Source of the DNA: Amycolatopsis tolypomycina
GTDB taxonomy: Bacteria; Actinomycetota; Actinomycetes; Mycobacteriales; Pseudonocardiaceae
Assembly (NCBI RefSeq): GCF_900105945.1
Contig: NZ_FNSO01000004.1
Coordinates: 2,046,001 to 2,110,000, forward strand
Direction: 5' to 3'
Length of the DNA stretch: 64,000 nt
Positions within the stretch are counted from its first letter, which is position 1, and each line of letters starts with the position of its first letter. Made by a program: the position numbers and the translations under genes. Below the pieces are notes generated by a model. It saw only the letters and a list, made by a program, of their open reading frames with translations, made no database searches and was not told where the DNA came from. Shown here one piece after another: positions 16,732-24,911 of the stretch.

Positions 16732-17681
16732 GAGGTTTTCTCAGTAGCGGTGTGGTGTGTGGATGAGGGGTGGGGCCCCTGGTAGGACTGGATTTGCGAA
16801 GATCAAGTCCGAGGTTCCAGAGGCCCCACATGATCCATTATGGTGCCACCCTCGATGTGGCGCGTGAACTGGTCTGGTTCGTTGCCCGTGTCCTGCACAC
16901 CGAGCGCCGGCGGCGTGGCACCCGCCGGGGCCGGCGCGCGTTGACCCCGTACTGGCAGGCGGTGCTGGTGCTGCGCTGGTTCCGCGACGCCACCCCCCTG
17001 CACCGGCTGGCGGCCGACCATCGCATCAGCATCGCCACCGCCTACCGCTACCTACACGAAGCCATCACCGCCCTCGCCGCCCAGGCCCCGGACCTGCATC
17101 AGGTCCTGCGCGAGCGCCACACCGCCGGTGACACACACGTGATCCTGGACGGTTCGCTGATCCCGTGTGACCGGGTCGCGGCGACCACGATCAAAACCAA
17201 AGGTAAGAACCGTGGCCGGATCGTGCACCTGTGGTACTCGGGCAAGCACCGCGCCTTCGGCGGGAACATCCAGTTCCTGGCCAGCCCGGACGGGTTCCCG
17301 CTGTGGGTCTCGGCGGTGCTGCCCGGCTCCCGCAACGACCTCTCCGCCGCCCGCGACCACGGAATCGTCGGTGCACTGACCGCCGCCGCCGGCCAGGGCC
17401 TGAGAACTCTGGCCGACAAGGCCTACCACCCCGCCGGGATCGGCATCCTCACCCCGTTCAAGAAAACCGCAGGTCAACCACCCCTCAACGCCCGGCAACG
17501 GGTCCACAACCTGCTGCACGCCCGAGCCCGGGCCCTGGGTGAACGCGCCATGGCACTCCTCAAAACCCGCTGGCGAGCGTTGACCCACATCAGCCTCTGC
17601 CCCCACCGCATCGGCCACATCGTCCAAGCAGCCCTCGTCCTCACCCACCACGAACACCACGGCCGCTACTGAGAAAACCTC
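16732..17681 (+). mobile_element. Complete IS5-family insertion sequence
   Basis: A 950-bp element bounded by perfect 19-bp inverted repeats, GAGGTTTTCTCAGTAGCGG (16732-16750) and its complement (17663-17681). It is flanked by a 3-bp target duplication AAT (16729-16731 and 17682-17684). It holds one intact transposase whose TGA stop lies inside the right inverted repeat. The ANT-type 3-bp duplication fits the ISL2-like branch of IS5 as I recall it. The perfect ends indicate a recent insertion. Confidence 0.92.
16830..17672 (+). CDS. IS5-family DDE transposase
   Basis: About 280 aa from ATG 16830. It has an N-terminal helix-turn-helix (HRLAADHRISIATAYRYLHEAI, about 60-80) and an RNase-H-like DDE catalytic core: D in HVILDGSLIP (about 110), D in LPGSRNDLSAARDH (about 170) and E in ALGERAMALLKTRW (about 240). 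The frame is full-length and uninterrupted, so the element is probably active. Its last codons and stop overlap the right inverted repeat. Confidence 0.92.
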   Translation: MIHYGATLDVARELVWFVARVLHTERRRRGTRRGRRALTPYWQAVLVLRWFRDATPLHRLAADHRISIATAYRYLHEAITALAAQAPDLHQVLRERHTAGDTHVILDGSLIPCDRVAATTIKTKGKNRGRIVHLWYSGKHRAFGGNIQFLASPDGFPLWVSAVLPGSRNDLSAARDHGIVGALTAAAGQGLRTLADKAYHPAGIGILTPFKKTAGQPPLNARQRVHNLLHARARALGERAMALLKTRWRALTHISLCPHRIGHIVQAALVLTHHEHHGRY

Positions 17682-17845
17682 AATGTGGCGTTGGGTGCGT
17701 TGGGCGCACCCAATGTGGCGTTCGGTGCGTTGGGCGCACCCAATGTGGCGTTCGGTGCTCCATCCATGCCCCCACCACCACCCTCAACGGAGGCGCTCCG
17801 CGCCGCAGTGTTGATTCAGCGCAACCAACGCCACATTGGGGCGCT
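17682..17845. repeat. 30-bp CAATGTGGCGTT repeats and inverted partner
   Basis: CAATGTGGCG recurs at 17681, 17711 and 17741, a 30-bp period with GCGTTGGGCGCACC between copies. An inverted copy at 17825-17845 (CCAACGCCACATTGGGGCG core) is the exact complement of the sequence made by joining 16721-16731 to 17685 onward, that is, the repeat before the IS entered. The array lies beyond the end of the downstream kinase gene. Confidence 0.9.
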
Positions 17846-17850
17846 CGAGG

Positions 17851-18708
17851 TCAGGAGGTGCTGAGGCGGCGGAAGGCCGCGCGGGTGGTCACCGCCGTGC
17901 CGAGGGCCACGACCAGCACCGTGCCCGTCACCAGGACCCGCGCGCGGTTCCGGCCGCTCCGGGGCTCCGCGACCGACGGGGGACGGGGCACCGCCAGGCC
18001 GGTCAGCGTCCGCTCGGCTTCGGCCATCGACGGGCGCGTGGCCGGCTCGGGGCGGACCAGGGGTAGCAGGGCGTCGAGGACCGGGCCGCTCGCCCGCGGC
18101 GGGACGGCCGTGCCGGGCACCCGCCCCTCCAGCGCGAAATACAACGTGGCGCCCAGGGAATAGACGTCGGCGGCGAAGCCAGGGCTCGCGCCGCCGGCCA
18201 CCTCCGGGGCGGGGAAGCCGCCGGTGCTCAGTCCGAAGCCGGCGATCTTGGCCGTGCCGTCCGCGGTGAGGAGCACCTTGTCCGGGCCGAGGCCGCGGTG
18301 GCGGATGCCCGCCGCGTGCGCGGCCGCCAGCGCCGAAGCCAGCTGGGCGCCGAGCGCCGCCACGCGGTCCGGCGGGAAGCTTCCCTGCCGCTCGACCAGC
18401 TCGGCCAGCGTGCGGGTCGCCAGGTCCTCGGTCACCACGTACGGGGTGAGGTCCTGTTCGAAGACGTCGTGCACGACGACCACGTGCGGGTGGTGCAGCC
18501 GGACCGCCGCCCTGGCGTCGCGGATCGCCTTGGCCCGGACGCGGTCGGAATGGGCCGCGTCGAACGGGCACCCCGGCGGCAGCCGCGCGACGACGACGAA
18601 CCGGTCGAGCAATTCGTCCTTGGCCCGCCACGCCTCGGCGCCGGGGTGGTGACCGGCCGGTTCGAGCAGCCGGTACCGCCCGGCCAATGCGCCCTTTTTC
18701 GCTGCCAC
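17851..18708 (-). CDS. Membrane-anchored serine/threonine pseudokinase
   Basis: A 285-aa protein with a PknB-type kinase fold. The catalytic Lys is Ala41 (FVVVARL), the glycine loop is degraded (EPAGHHPGAEA), HRD is HRG (137-139), the metal-binding Asn is Lys144 (GPDKVLL) and DFG is GFG (157-159). It should neither bind Mg-ATP normally nor phosphorylate. A single transmembrane helix near the C-terminus (VLVTGTVLVVALGTAV) is followed by only about ten residues, with no ectodomain. GTG 18708 follows AGGGGAT. It shares strong similarity and operon direction with the two CBM2 kinases upstream, so it probably regulates or scaffolds them. Confidence 0.9.
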   Translation of the reverse strand: MAAKKGALAGRYRLLEPAGHHPGAEAWRAKDELLDRFVVVARLPPGCPFDAAHSDRVRAKAIRDARAAVRLHHPHVVVVHDVFEQDLTPYVVTEDLATRTLAELVERQGSFPPDRVAALGAQLASALAAAHAAGIRHRGLGPDKVLLTADGTAKIAGFGLSTGGFPAPEVAGGASPGFAADVYSLGATLYFALEGRVPGTAVPPRASGPVLDALLPLVRPEPATRPSMAEAERTLTGLAVPRPPSVAEPRSGRNRARVLVTGTVLVVALGTAVTTRAAFRRLSTS

Positions 18709-18789
18709 CGTAATCCCCTGTCGACGTCGACGGACCCTCGAAAGGAAATACGGCCGCCGGGCACGGCGGGTTCGATTTTCCGCGCATTC

Positions 18790-19887
18790 TCACCCGCGCG
18801 GGAGCGGTACCTCTTCCCGGACGACGGCCGCCGTGCTTTCGCCTTCGACGAGCCGGGGGAACACGACGTCGGGCTCGGCGACGGGCCCGTTGTCGAGCTG
18901 GTGCACCGCCCGCCGGACCGCCAGCGCGCCGAGCTCGGCCGCCGGGACCACCACCGCGGTGGGCCGGATCCGCTGCTGTCCCGCCACGGTGTCCGAGCAG
19001 ACGGCGACGACCGAGACGTCGCCGGGGACCTGCCGCCCGCGCTGCCCGAGCGCGGTCATGACGAGGGGGAGGACCGCTTCGTCGTGGACGACCAGTGCGG
19101 TCGGGCCGTCTTCGGCGAACAGTTCGTCGAGGCAGCGGGCGACGTCGTCGGCCGACGGCGCGCACGGCCGGGAAACCACGGCCACGCCACGCTCTTCGGC
19201 GGCGGCCCGGACGTTCTCCGCGAAGCCCGTGAGGTACCGGAGCCGGTGGCCCGGCCGGGTCACCGGCGGCCCGAGGTGGGCGATCGACCGGTGGCCGAGG
19301 TCGGCGAGCCGGTGGAGGCAGGCCAGCCCGGCGGGGGCGAAGTCGAGCGCCACCGACGCCAGCCCGCGCTGCCGCCCCGGCGCGCCGACCAGCACGGCCG
19401 GGCGTCCGGAGGCGAGCAGGACGGGCACGCGCGGGTCGTCCTCACCGGCGTCCAGCACGATCACCGCGTCGGCCAGCCCGGCCGACGTCACCCGGTGCAG
19501 GCCGCTGGTGCCTTCGTCGTCGGTCACCAGGAGCAGGTCGAACCCGAGTTCACGGGCCGCGCCCGCGGCCGCGGAGAAGAACTCCATCTCCAGGCCCAGC
19601 TGGCGGTCGCCGAGCAGCGGCACCGCTACCGCGAGGACGCCGGCGCGCGGGGCGGGCGAGCCGCTGCGCCGCCGGTAGCCGAGGGTCCGGATGGTTTCTT
19701 CGACCCGCCGCCGGGTGGCGGGGGAGATCGTCCGCTTCCCGGTGATCACGTAGGACACGGTGCTCGCCGAGACACCGGCGGCGTTCGCCACGTCGGTGAT
19801 CGTGACCGCGCCGCGGCTGCCGCCGGGCGGTTCGTCCGCCACGTCGCGGAATTTCGTCATCTTGGTGAGGACTTTCTCGAGACCCAT
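18790..19887 (-). CDS. LacI-family transcription regulator
   Basis: About 365 aa from ATG 19887 (a Met nine codons later is an alternative). The N-terminal LacI helix-turn-helix is clear: VTITDVANAAGVSASTVSYV then ITGKRTISPATRRRVEETI, followed by the hinge helix. The effector domain is of the periplasmic sugar-binding type (VLAVAVPLLGDRQLG, LADLGHRSIAHLG, DVSVVAVCSDTVAGQQRIRP). The gene lies between kinase genes in the same direction. A perfect palindrome GTTAGCGCTAAC, 26 bp upstream of the start, suggests autoregulation. The ligand is unknown; a glycan breakdown product is likely given the CBM2 kinases. Confidence 0.88.
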   Translation of the reverse strand: MGLEKVLTKMTKFRDVADEPPGGSRGAVTITDVANAAGVSASTVSYVITGKRTISPATRRRVEETIRTLGYRRRSGSPAPRAGVLAVAVPLLGDRQLGLEMEFFSAAAGAARELGFDLLLVTDDEGTSGLHRVTSAGLADAVIVLDAGEDDPRVPVLLASGRPAVLVGAPGRQRGLASVALDFAPAGLACLHRLADLGHRSIAHLGPPVTRPGHRLRYLTGFAENVRAAAEERGVAVVSRPCAPSADDVARCLDELFAEDGPTALVVHDEAVLPLVMTALGQRGRQVPGDVSVVAVCSDTVAGQQRIRPTAVVVPAAELGALAVRRAVHQLDNGPVAEPDVVFPRLVEGESTAAVVREEVPLPRG

Positions 19888-19912
19888 TGTCCGATCCGTT
19901 GTCCGGTCGGAA

Positions 19913-19924
19913 GTTAGCGCTAAC
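19913..19924. promoter_or_regulatory. LacI-type palindromic operator
   Basis: GTTAGCGCTAAC is a perfect 12-bp palindrome with the central CG expected of LacI-family operators. It sits directly upstream of the LacI gene. Confidence 0.75.
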
Positions 19925-20012
19925 AAGAAGGAGTGGACGTTGACCTTAATGCCGGGCAACGGCGCTGGTCAAGCCACCTTCGTCGGGTGGGGCGAAACGG
20001 CCGGACGCCGAT

Positions 20013-21392
20013 TCATTCCCCCGGTCTGCACTCGGTCACCGGCATCCCCCGGTTGCCCCCGCGAGCCAGGGCGATGAAGCCGAAGGTGGTCGATTCGCCC
20101 TGCTTCAGCTCCGCATTCCACTCGGCGTTCACGATCACCGACGTCGCCCCGGTCCGCACCAGCCTGCCGTTCCACAGGTCGTCGATGCTCGTCCCGGCCG
20201 GCGTCGCCCAGCTGACCGTCCACCCGCGGACCCCGGCCCGCCCGCTGTTGCGGACGGTCACCAGCCCCTGGAAGCCGCCGTTCCACGACTTCACCACCTG
20301 GTAGCGCGCGGCGCAGCGGGTGGGCTCGGCCGTGGCCGGACCCGCCGAACCCGTGGCCGGCCCCGCCGACCCGGTGGGCGGGGTGCCGGACGGTGCCGAA
20401 GCGAGCTGGGCCGCGGCATTCGCGGGTTCGCGGCCGGGCGGGATGGCGGTCGCCGCCACGACCGCGGCCGCCGTCAGCACCACCGCCGTCGCGGCGAAGG
20501 CCACGCGGAAACGGCGGCGCCGCTGGGTGGGAACCGGCTCGGCGGCGGCCGGCGGCGGGACCGCCGGGGTCACCCCGGGCGCGGTGGCGCGGGTCAGCAA
20601 CCGGGCCGCCCCGGCCATCGCGGGGCGGTCGGCCGGATCCCGCCGGAGCAGCCGGAGGACGGCGTCGGTGACCGGGCCGCTGGTGGCCGGCGGGGTGATC
20701 TCGCCGCTGCCGACGCGTTTGAGCAGGGCGAGCTGGTTTTCGTCGGTGCCGAACGGCGGCCGCCCTTCGAGCGCGGTGTAGAGCGTCGCGCCGAGGGAGT
20801 AGACGTCGGAGGGGAAGCCGGGTTCCTCGCCGTCGGCGACCTCCGGGGCGAGGTAGGCCGGCGTGCCGACGACCAGCCCGCGGCCGGTGGCCGTGCCCTC
20901 CCCGCGCGCGTGGGCGACGCCGAAGTCGGTGATCTTCGCCGTGCCGTCGGTGGTGACGAGGACGTTGTTCGGGCTGATGTCGCGGTGCACCACGCCTTCC
21001 GCGTGCGCCGCGGCCAGCGCCGAGGCGAGCTGGGCGCCCAGTTCCGCCGCGTACTCCGGCACCAGCGGGCCGTGCTCCTCCAGCAGGTCGGTGAGCGTGC
21101 GGGCCGCCAGGTACTCCATCGTGATGTAGGCCGCGGCCCCCTGCTCGACGACGTCGTAGACGACGACCGCGTGCGGGTGGCGCAGCCGGGCGGTGACCCT
21201 GGCCTCCCGGATCGTCCGCTCGCGCGTGCGTTCCGCGGCCGCCGGGTCGGCGGGGGAGTCGGGGAAGAGCTGCTTGATCGCGACCAGGCGGTCGAGCCGT
21301 TCGTCCTTGGCCCGCCACACGGTCCCCATCGCGCCGTGACCCGCCCGGCCCAGCACGCGGTACCGGCCGGCGATCACTGCCCCTTCGTGCAC
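20013..21392 (-). CDS. Transmembrane Ser/Thr kinase with extracellular CBM2 domain
   Basis: About 459 aa. The kinase domain is complete: glycine loop GRAGHGAMGTVW, catalytic Lys in LVAIKQL, HRDISPNN, DFGVA and APE in YLAPEVA. A Pro/Ala-rich linker and basic RRRRFR lead to one transmembrane helix (VAFAATAVVLTAAAVVAATAI), a Thr/Pro/Ser-rich spacer and a C-terminal family-2 carbohydrate-binding module. Its features are CAARYQVVKSWNGGFQ, GWTVSW, LWNGRL, AEWNAEL and FGFIA, with a terminal Cys pair. GTG 21392 is chosen over ATG 21422: AGGGGAG precedes it and it matches the leader length of both paralogues. The protein probably signals polysaccharide contact to the cytoplasm. Confidence 0.9.
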   Translation of the reverse strand: MHEGAVIAGRYRVLGRAGHGAMGTVWRAKDERLDRLVAIKQLFPDSPADPAAAERTRERTIREARVTARLRHPHAVVVYDVVEQGAAAYITMEYLAARTLTDLLEEHGPLVPEYAAELGAQLASALAAAHAEGVVHRDISPNNVLVTTDGTAKITDFGVAHARGEGTATGRGLVVGTPAYLAPEVADGEEPGFPSDVYSLGATLYTALEGRPPFGTDENQLALLKRVGSGEITPPATSGPVTDAVLRLLRRDPADRPAMAGAARLLTRATAPGVTPAVPPPAAAEPVPTQRRRRFRVAFAATAVVLTAAAVVAATAIPPGREPANAAAQLASAPSGTPPTGSAGPATGSAGPATAEPTRCAARYQVVKSWNGGFQGLVTVRNSGRAGVRGWTVSWATPAGTSIDDLWNGRLVRTGATSVIVNAEWNAELKQGESTTFGFIALARGGNRGMPVTECRPGE

Positions 21393-21540
21393 GGGCACGC
21401 TCCCCTCTGTCGCTTCCGTCATGAGGGGACACGGCCGCCGCGGGCACGCAGTTCGGCCCCTTGGCCCAATTCACTCACCTGGGTGGGTGCAGGAATTGCG
21501 TTCGACGTATTCGTTCCGGATGCCGGAATCGAAACCGGCC

Positions 21541-21584
21541 GCTACGGAAGAAATGCGGATCCGGTTGTGACGGAACGATAACGA
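21541..21584 (+). promoter_or_regulatory. 44-bp repeated element, copy 2
   Basis: GCTACGG...AATGCGGATCCGGTTGT...CGATAACGA matches 16168-16211 over 44 positions without gaps. It lies between two kinase genes, about 150 bp upstream of the downstream kinase start, but in opposite orientation to copy 1 relative to the gene it precedes. That argues for a protein-binding site rather than a simple promoter. Confidence 0.45.
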
Positions 21585-21587
21585 AAA

Positions 21588-22985
21588 TCAGCTGGTCCGG
21601 CAGCTGAGGACCGGGACGGCAGGCGCGCCCGCCGTGAGCTCCTGGTTCAGCCCGAACGTCGCCGAGCCCGCCGGTTCGACGAGGGCGTTCCAGCCCGCGT
21701 CGGTGACCGTGACGGCGGAGCCGCGCTGGGTCAGGGTGCCGTTCCACAGGTCGCGGATGCCGGCCCCGCCGGGCAGCACCCAGGTCACCGTCCAGCCGGT
21801 GAGCCGCGTCGGGCGGTCGTTGTGCACGGTCACCTGCGCCTGGGCGCCGCCCGGCCAGGAGTTCGTGACCTCGTAGCGCGCGGTGCAGCCCCCGGCCACC
21901 AAGGGCTCGGCCGGTTCGGACGGCTCGGCCGCCGTCGGGTGCCGCGCCGGCCCGTCGGAGGGGTGGGCCGGTACCGGGACGGCGGCCGTGGTGGTGCTGC
22001 GGACGGTGCGGTCCGCGGTGACGGTCGTCGGCGGGTGCTCGACGGGAGCCGCGGCGGTGGTCGCCGGCCGGTCGGCGAGGGTGAGGCCGGCCGCCACGCT
22101 GATCGACGTCAGGCACGCGGCGGCCCCGGTCACGGCGGCGCGGCGGAGCCGGGACCGGCGGGGTGGGCCGGGCGGGGCCGGGCGGCCGACGGCGGCCAGG
22201 AGGTCGACCGCCTCCTGCATCGTCGGGCGCGCGGCCGGGTCGCGTTCGAGCATCCGCATCAGCACGGCGGTCAGCGGGCCGTCGTGGACCGGCGGGGTGA
22301 GCTGGTTCTCGGTGATCCGCCGGAGCAGCGTGATCGGGTCGTCGCTGGTGCCGAACGGCGGCGTGCCCTCCAGCGCGGTGTAGAGCGTGGCGCCGAGGGA
22401 GTAGACGTCCGACGGCAGCCCGGCCTCGCCGCCTCGGGCGACCTCCGGGGCCAGGTAGGGGAGGGTGCCGACGACGACGCCTTCGTCGGCGGCCGGGTGC
22501 TCGCCGAGCGCGCGCGACACCCCGAAGTCGGTGATCCGGGCGGTGCCGTCGTCGCTGACGAGCACGTTGTTGGGCGTGACGTCCCGGTGCAGGAGCCAGT
22601 CGCCGTGCGCGGCCGCGAGGGCGGCGCCGAGCTGCCGCCCGAGCCGCACCACGTCGCACCGGGGCAGCGGCCCCCGCTCGACGAGCAGCTCGGTCAGCGA
22701 CCGGGCCGGCACGTACTCCATGACCAGGTACATCGAGCCGGCGTCTTCGAAGACGTCGTACACGGCGACGGCGTGCGGGTGCCGCAGCCGGGACGCCAGC
22801 CGCGCCTCCCGGATCGCCCGCTCGCAGACTTCGGCGCCCGCGCCCGGCTCGTGCAGGAACTGCTTGACGGCCACCACGCGGTCCAGCCGCTCGTCCCTGG
22901 CTCGCCACACCAGGCTCATCGCGCCGCGGCCGAGGTGCCCCAGTAGCCGGTACCGCCCGTTGACGAGCTGTTCCTCGAAAGCCAC
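21588..22985 (-). CDS. Transmembrane Ser/Thr kinase with extracellular CBM2 domain
   Basis: About 465 aa from GTG 22985, which follows AGGGG; the open frame continues 35 codons upstream but lacks the paralogues' alignment there. The kinase core is complete: GHLGRGAMSLVW, VVAVKQF, HRDVTPNN, DFGVS, APEVA. After a short basic stretch comes one transmembrane helix (AVTGAAACLTSISVAAGLTLA), then a Thr/Pro-rich stalk and a CBM2-like module (CTARYEVTNSWPGGAQ, GWTVTW, LWNGTL, AGWNALV, FGLNQ, final Cys). The surface Trp residues typical of cellulose or chitin binding are present in part. It heads the four-gene minus-strand kinase/LacI cluster and diverges from a STAS gene. Confidence 0.9.
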   Translation of the reverse strand: MAFEEQLVNGRYRLLGHLGRGAMSLVWRARDERLDRVVAVKQFLHEPGAGAEVCERAIREARLASRLRHPHAVAVYDVFEDAGSMYLVMEYVPARSLTELLVERGPLPRCDVVRLGRQLGAALAAAHGDWLLHRDVTPNNVLVSDDGTARITDFGVSRALGEHPAADEGVVVGTLPYLAPEVARGGEAGLPSDVYSLGATLYTALEGTPPFGTSDDPITLLRRITENQLTPPVHDGPLTAVLMRMLERDPAARPTMQEAVDLLAAVGRPAPPGPPRRSRLRRAAVTGAAACLTSISVAAGLTLADRPATTAAAPVEHPPTTVTADRTVRSTTTAAVPVPAHPSDGPARHPTAAEPSEPAEPLVAGGCTARYEVTNSWPGGAQAQVTVHNDRPTRLTGWTVTWVLPGGAGIRDLWNGTLTQRGSAVTVTDAGWNALVEPAGSATFGLNQELTAGAPAVPVLSCRTS

Positions 22986-23102
22986 CCATACCCCTGCGTC
23001 GGTCGACGAAACGATGCACTTTTTAGCAGAAGACGGGCCGGTGGTGGGCGTTCGATACCCAGTGGATCTCCGAACCGTTATCCGGATCACGGCGGCGCAT
23101 TC

Positions 23103-23143
23103 CCGGAATTCGGCGAACCCGAGTCCGAATTCGACGAATTCGG
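23103..23143. promoter_or_regulatory. GAATTC-centred operator cluster
   Basis: CCGAATTCGACGAATTCGG (23125-23143) is a perfect 19-bp palindrome made of two overlapping CGAATTCG units. A third related site, CCGGAATTCGG, is at 23103-23113. It lies between the divergent kinase and STAS genes. Just inside, at 23078-23095, is another near-palindrome (CCGTTATCCGGATCACGG). Confidence 0.5.
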
Positions 23144-23248
23144 CGGCGGGGCTGAACCGGCGGCCGCGGCGGCGTACGGTGTGGGCATCGCGGTTCAGCC
23201 GGCAGCCGCCCGCCCGTTCCCCGCGTCCCTCGCTCCGAGGAGGTCTGT

Positions 23249-23683
23249 GTGCTCGACCAGATCGCCGCTCCGCAGTTCCGCGTCGACGTCCCGGCCGCGA
23301 TGACGGTGCGGGTGACCGCCACCGCTGAGGCGACGACCGTCGCGGTCCGCGGCGAGATCGACCTGCCGGTACTGGGCAGGCTCCGTACCCGGCTGGGCGA
23401 GGAGATCGACCTGGCGCCGCGGGCGCTGGTGCTGGACCTGTCCCCGGTGTCGTTCTGCGGCGCGGGCGGGATCACCGAGCTGCTGGTGGCGGCTTCGGAG
23501 GCGCACGTGAGCGGGGTGCCGTTCGCGATCGCGGCGGCGGGGCGGGCGGTGCTGCGGCCGATCCGGGTGCTCGGGCTGGAGCGGGTGCTGCCGATCCACC
23601 GGAGTGCCGAGGCGGCGCTGGCGTGGCTCGCGGTGCTGCCGCGGCTGCGCGGCGGCGCCGGCCTTGACCTCGACCAAAGGTGA
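23249..23683 (+). CDS. STAS-domain protein, anti-sigma-antagonist-like
   Basis: A 144-aa single STAS domain. GTG 23249 follows CGAGGAGG. The fold is evident from TTVAVRGEIDLPVLGRL (about 30-45), VLDLSPVSFCGAGGITELLVAA (about 61-82) and RVLGLERVLPI. In antagonists of the SpoIIAA/RsbV type a phosphorylated Ser follows Asp before the conserved Gly (DSSG). Here the segment is GAGG, with Ala72 in the phosphosite, so kinase control by the classical switch is unlikely. It diverges from the CBM2 kinase and is followed by an MFS transporter in the same direction. Confidence 0.85.
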   Translation: MLDQIAAPQFRVDVPAAMTVRVTATAEATTVAVRGEIDLPVLGRLRTRLGEEIDLAPRALVLDLSPVSFCGAGGITELLVAASEAHVSGVPFAIAAAGRAVLRPIRVLGLERVLPIHRSAEAALAWLAVLPRLRGGAGLDLDQR

Positions 23684-23701
23684 GGTCCTACCGTCGCCGG
23701 C

Positions 23702-24880
23702 ATGACACTCGCCGACGTCGGGCGGCCACCGAAAGCCGTGCTCGCCACGCTGCTCGGGGTCAGCACCATGACCATCATGGCCAGCGCCACCATCACCCCG
23801 GCCCTGCCCGGCATGGAGCGCCACTTCGCCGCCGAGCCGCACGCGCAGCTGCTGGTCCGGCTGGTGCTCACCCTGCCGGGGCTCGCGATCATGGTCGCCG
23901 CCCCGCTGCTGGCCCGGCTCGGCGACCGGACCGGCCGCGTCCCGGTGCTCGCCTGCTGCCTGCTGCTCTACACCGTCGGCGGCGGGTCCGGGCTGGTGCT
24001 CGACTCCCTGCCCTGGCTGCTCGCCGGACGCGCCCTGCTCGGCGTCGGGATCGCCGGCGTCATGACCACCTCGACCGCTCTGCTCGCCGATCACCACCCC
24101 GCCGCCGACCACGGCCGGGTGCTGGGCCTGCAGGGCGCGGCGATGGGCTTCGGCGGCGTCGTCGCGCTGCTGCTGGGCGGCCTGCTGGCCGCCGCGAGCT
24201 GGCGCGGCCCGTTCGCCGTCTACCTGCTCGCCCTGCCGCTGCTGCTCCTCGTGCTCCGGTTCGTGCCCGAAGCAGCCACGCAGCCGGACACCGGGGCCGC
24301 CCCGGCCGCGTCGCCGTGGCAGCCGCGGCTGCTCGGGCTGTACGTCGTCATGTTCCTCGGGGTGGTGGTCTTCTACACCGTGCCGACGCAGGCGCCGTTC
24401 TGGCTCGCCAAGGTCGGCGGCGCGGGCCCGGCCGTGACCGGCGCGCTCATCGCCGCGGTCAACCTGGTGATGACCCTGGTGGGCCTGAACTTCCGGCGGC
24501 TGCGGGCCCGCTGGGACTTCCCGGCGCTGGCGATCGTCCTGTTCACGGCGTTCGCCGCCGGGCTGGTCCTGGTCGGGTCGGCGAGCTCACTGGGCGTGGC
24601 CGCGCTCGGGATGGTCGTGGTCGGGGCCGGGATCGGCCTGCTGAACCCGACCGTCAACGGCTGGGTGGTGGCCTCGGTCGCCCCGGGCGCGCGCACCCGG
24701 GCCCTCGGCCTGCTCACGTCGGCGTTGTTCCTCGGCCAGTTCGCTTCGCCGCTGCTCGCCCAGCCCGTCGCCGACGGCGTCGGGCTGGGCTGGACCTTCG
24801 GCTGCGCGGGCATCGCCGCCGCCGTGATCGCGGCCGTGCTGGCGATCTCCCGCGCCGCCGCGGCCCGGCGCCGTCCTTGA
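23702..24880 (+). CDS. MFS transporter
   Basis: A 392-aa major facilitator with about twelve membrane helices. The loop 2-3 signature is visible as ARLGDRTGRVPVL (about 76-88), and the second half shows the usual repeat. It resembles drug or metabolite efflux pumps of the DHA1 group more than sugar porters, since it lacks long sugar-porter loops. It begins 18 bp after the STAS stop on the same strand and ends convergent with the next MFS gene 31 bp away. The substrate cannot be assigned. Confidence 0.82.
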   Translation: MTLADVGRPPKAVLATLLGVSTMTIMASATITPALPGMERHFAAEPHAQLLVRLVLTLPGLAIMVAAPLLARLGDRTGRVPVLACCLLLYTVGGGSGLVLDSLPWLLAGRALLGVGIAGVMTTSTALLADHHPAADHGRVLGLQGAAMGFGGVVALLLGGLLAAASWRGPFAVYLLALPLLLLVLRFVPEAATQPDTGAAPAASPWQPRLLGLYVVMFLGVVVFYTVPTQAPFWLAKVGGAGPAVTGALIAAVNLVMTLVGLNFRRLRARWDFPALAIVLFTAFAAGLVLVGSASSLGVAALGMVVVGAGIGLLNPTVNGWVVASVAPGARTRALGLLTSALFLGQFASPLLAQPVADGVGLGWTFGCAGIAAAVIAAVLAISRAAAARRRP

Positions 24881-24911
24881 GGTCCTTTGTGGACTTCACG
24901 CCTGGCTATCC

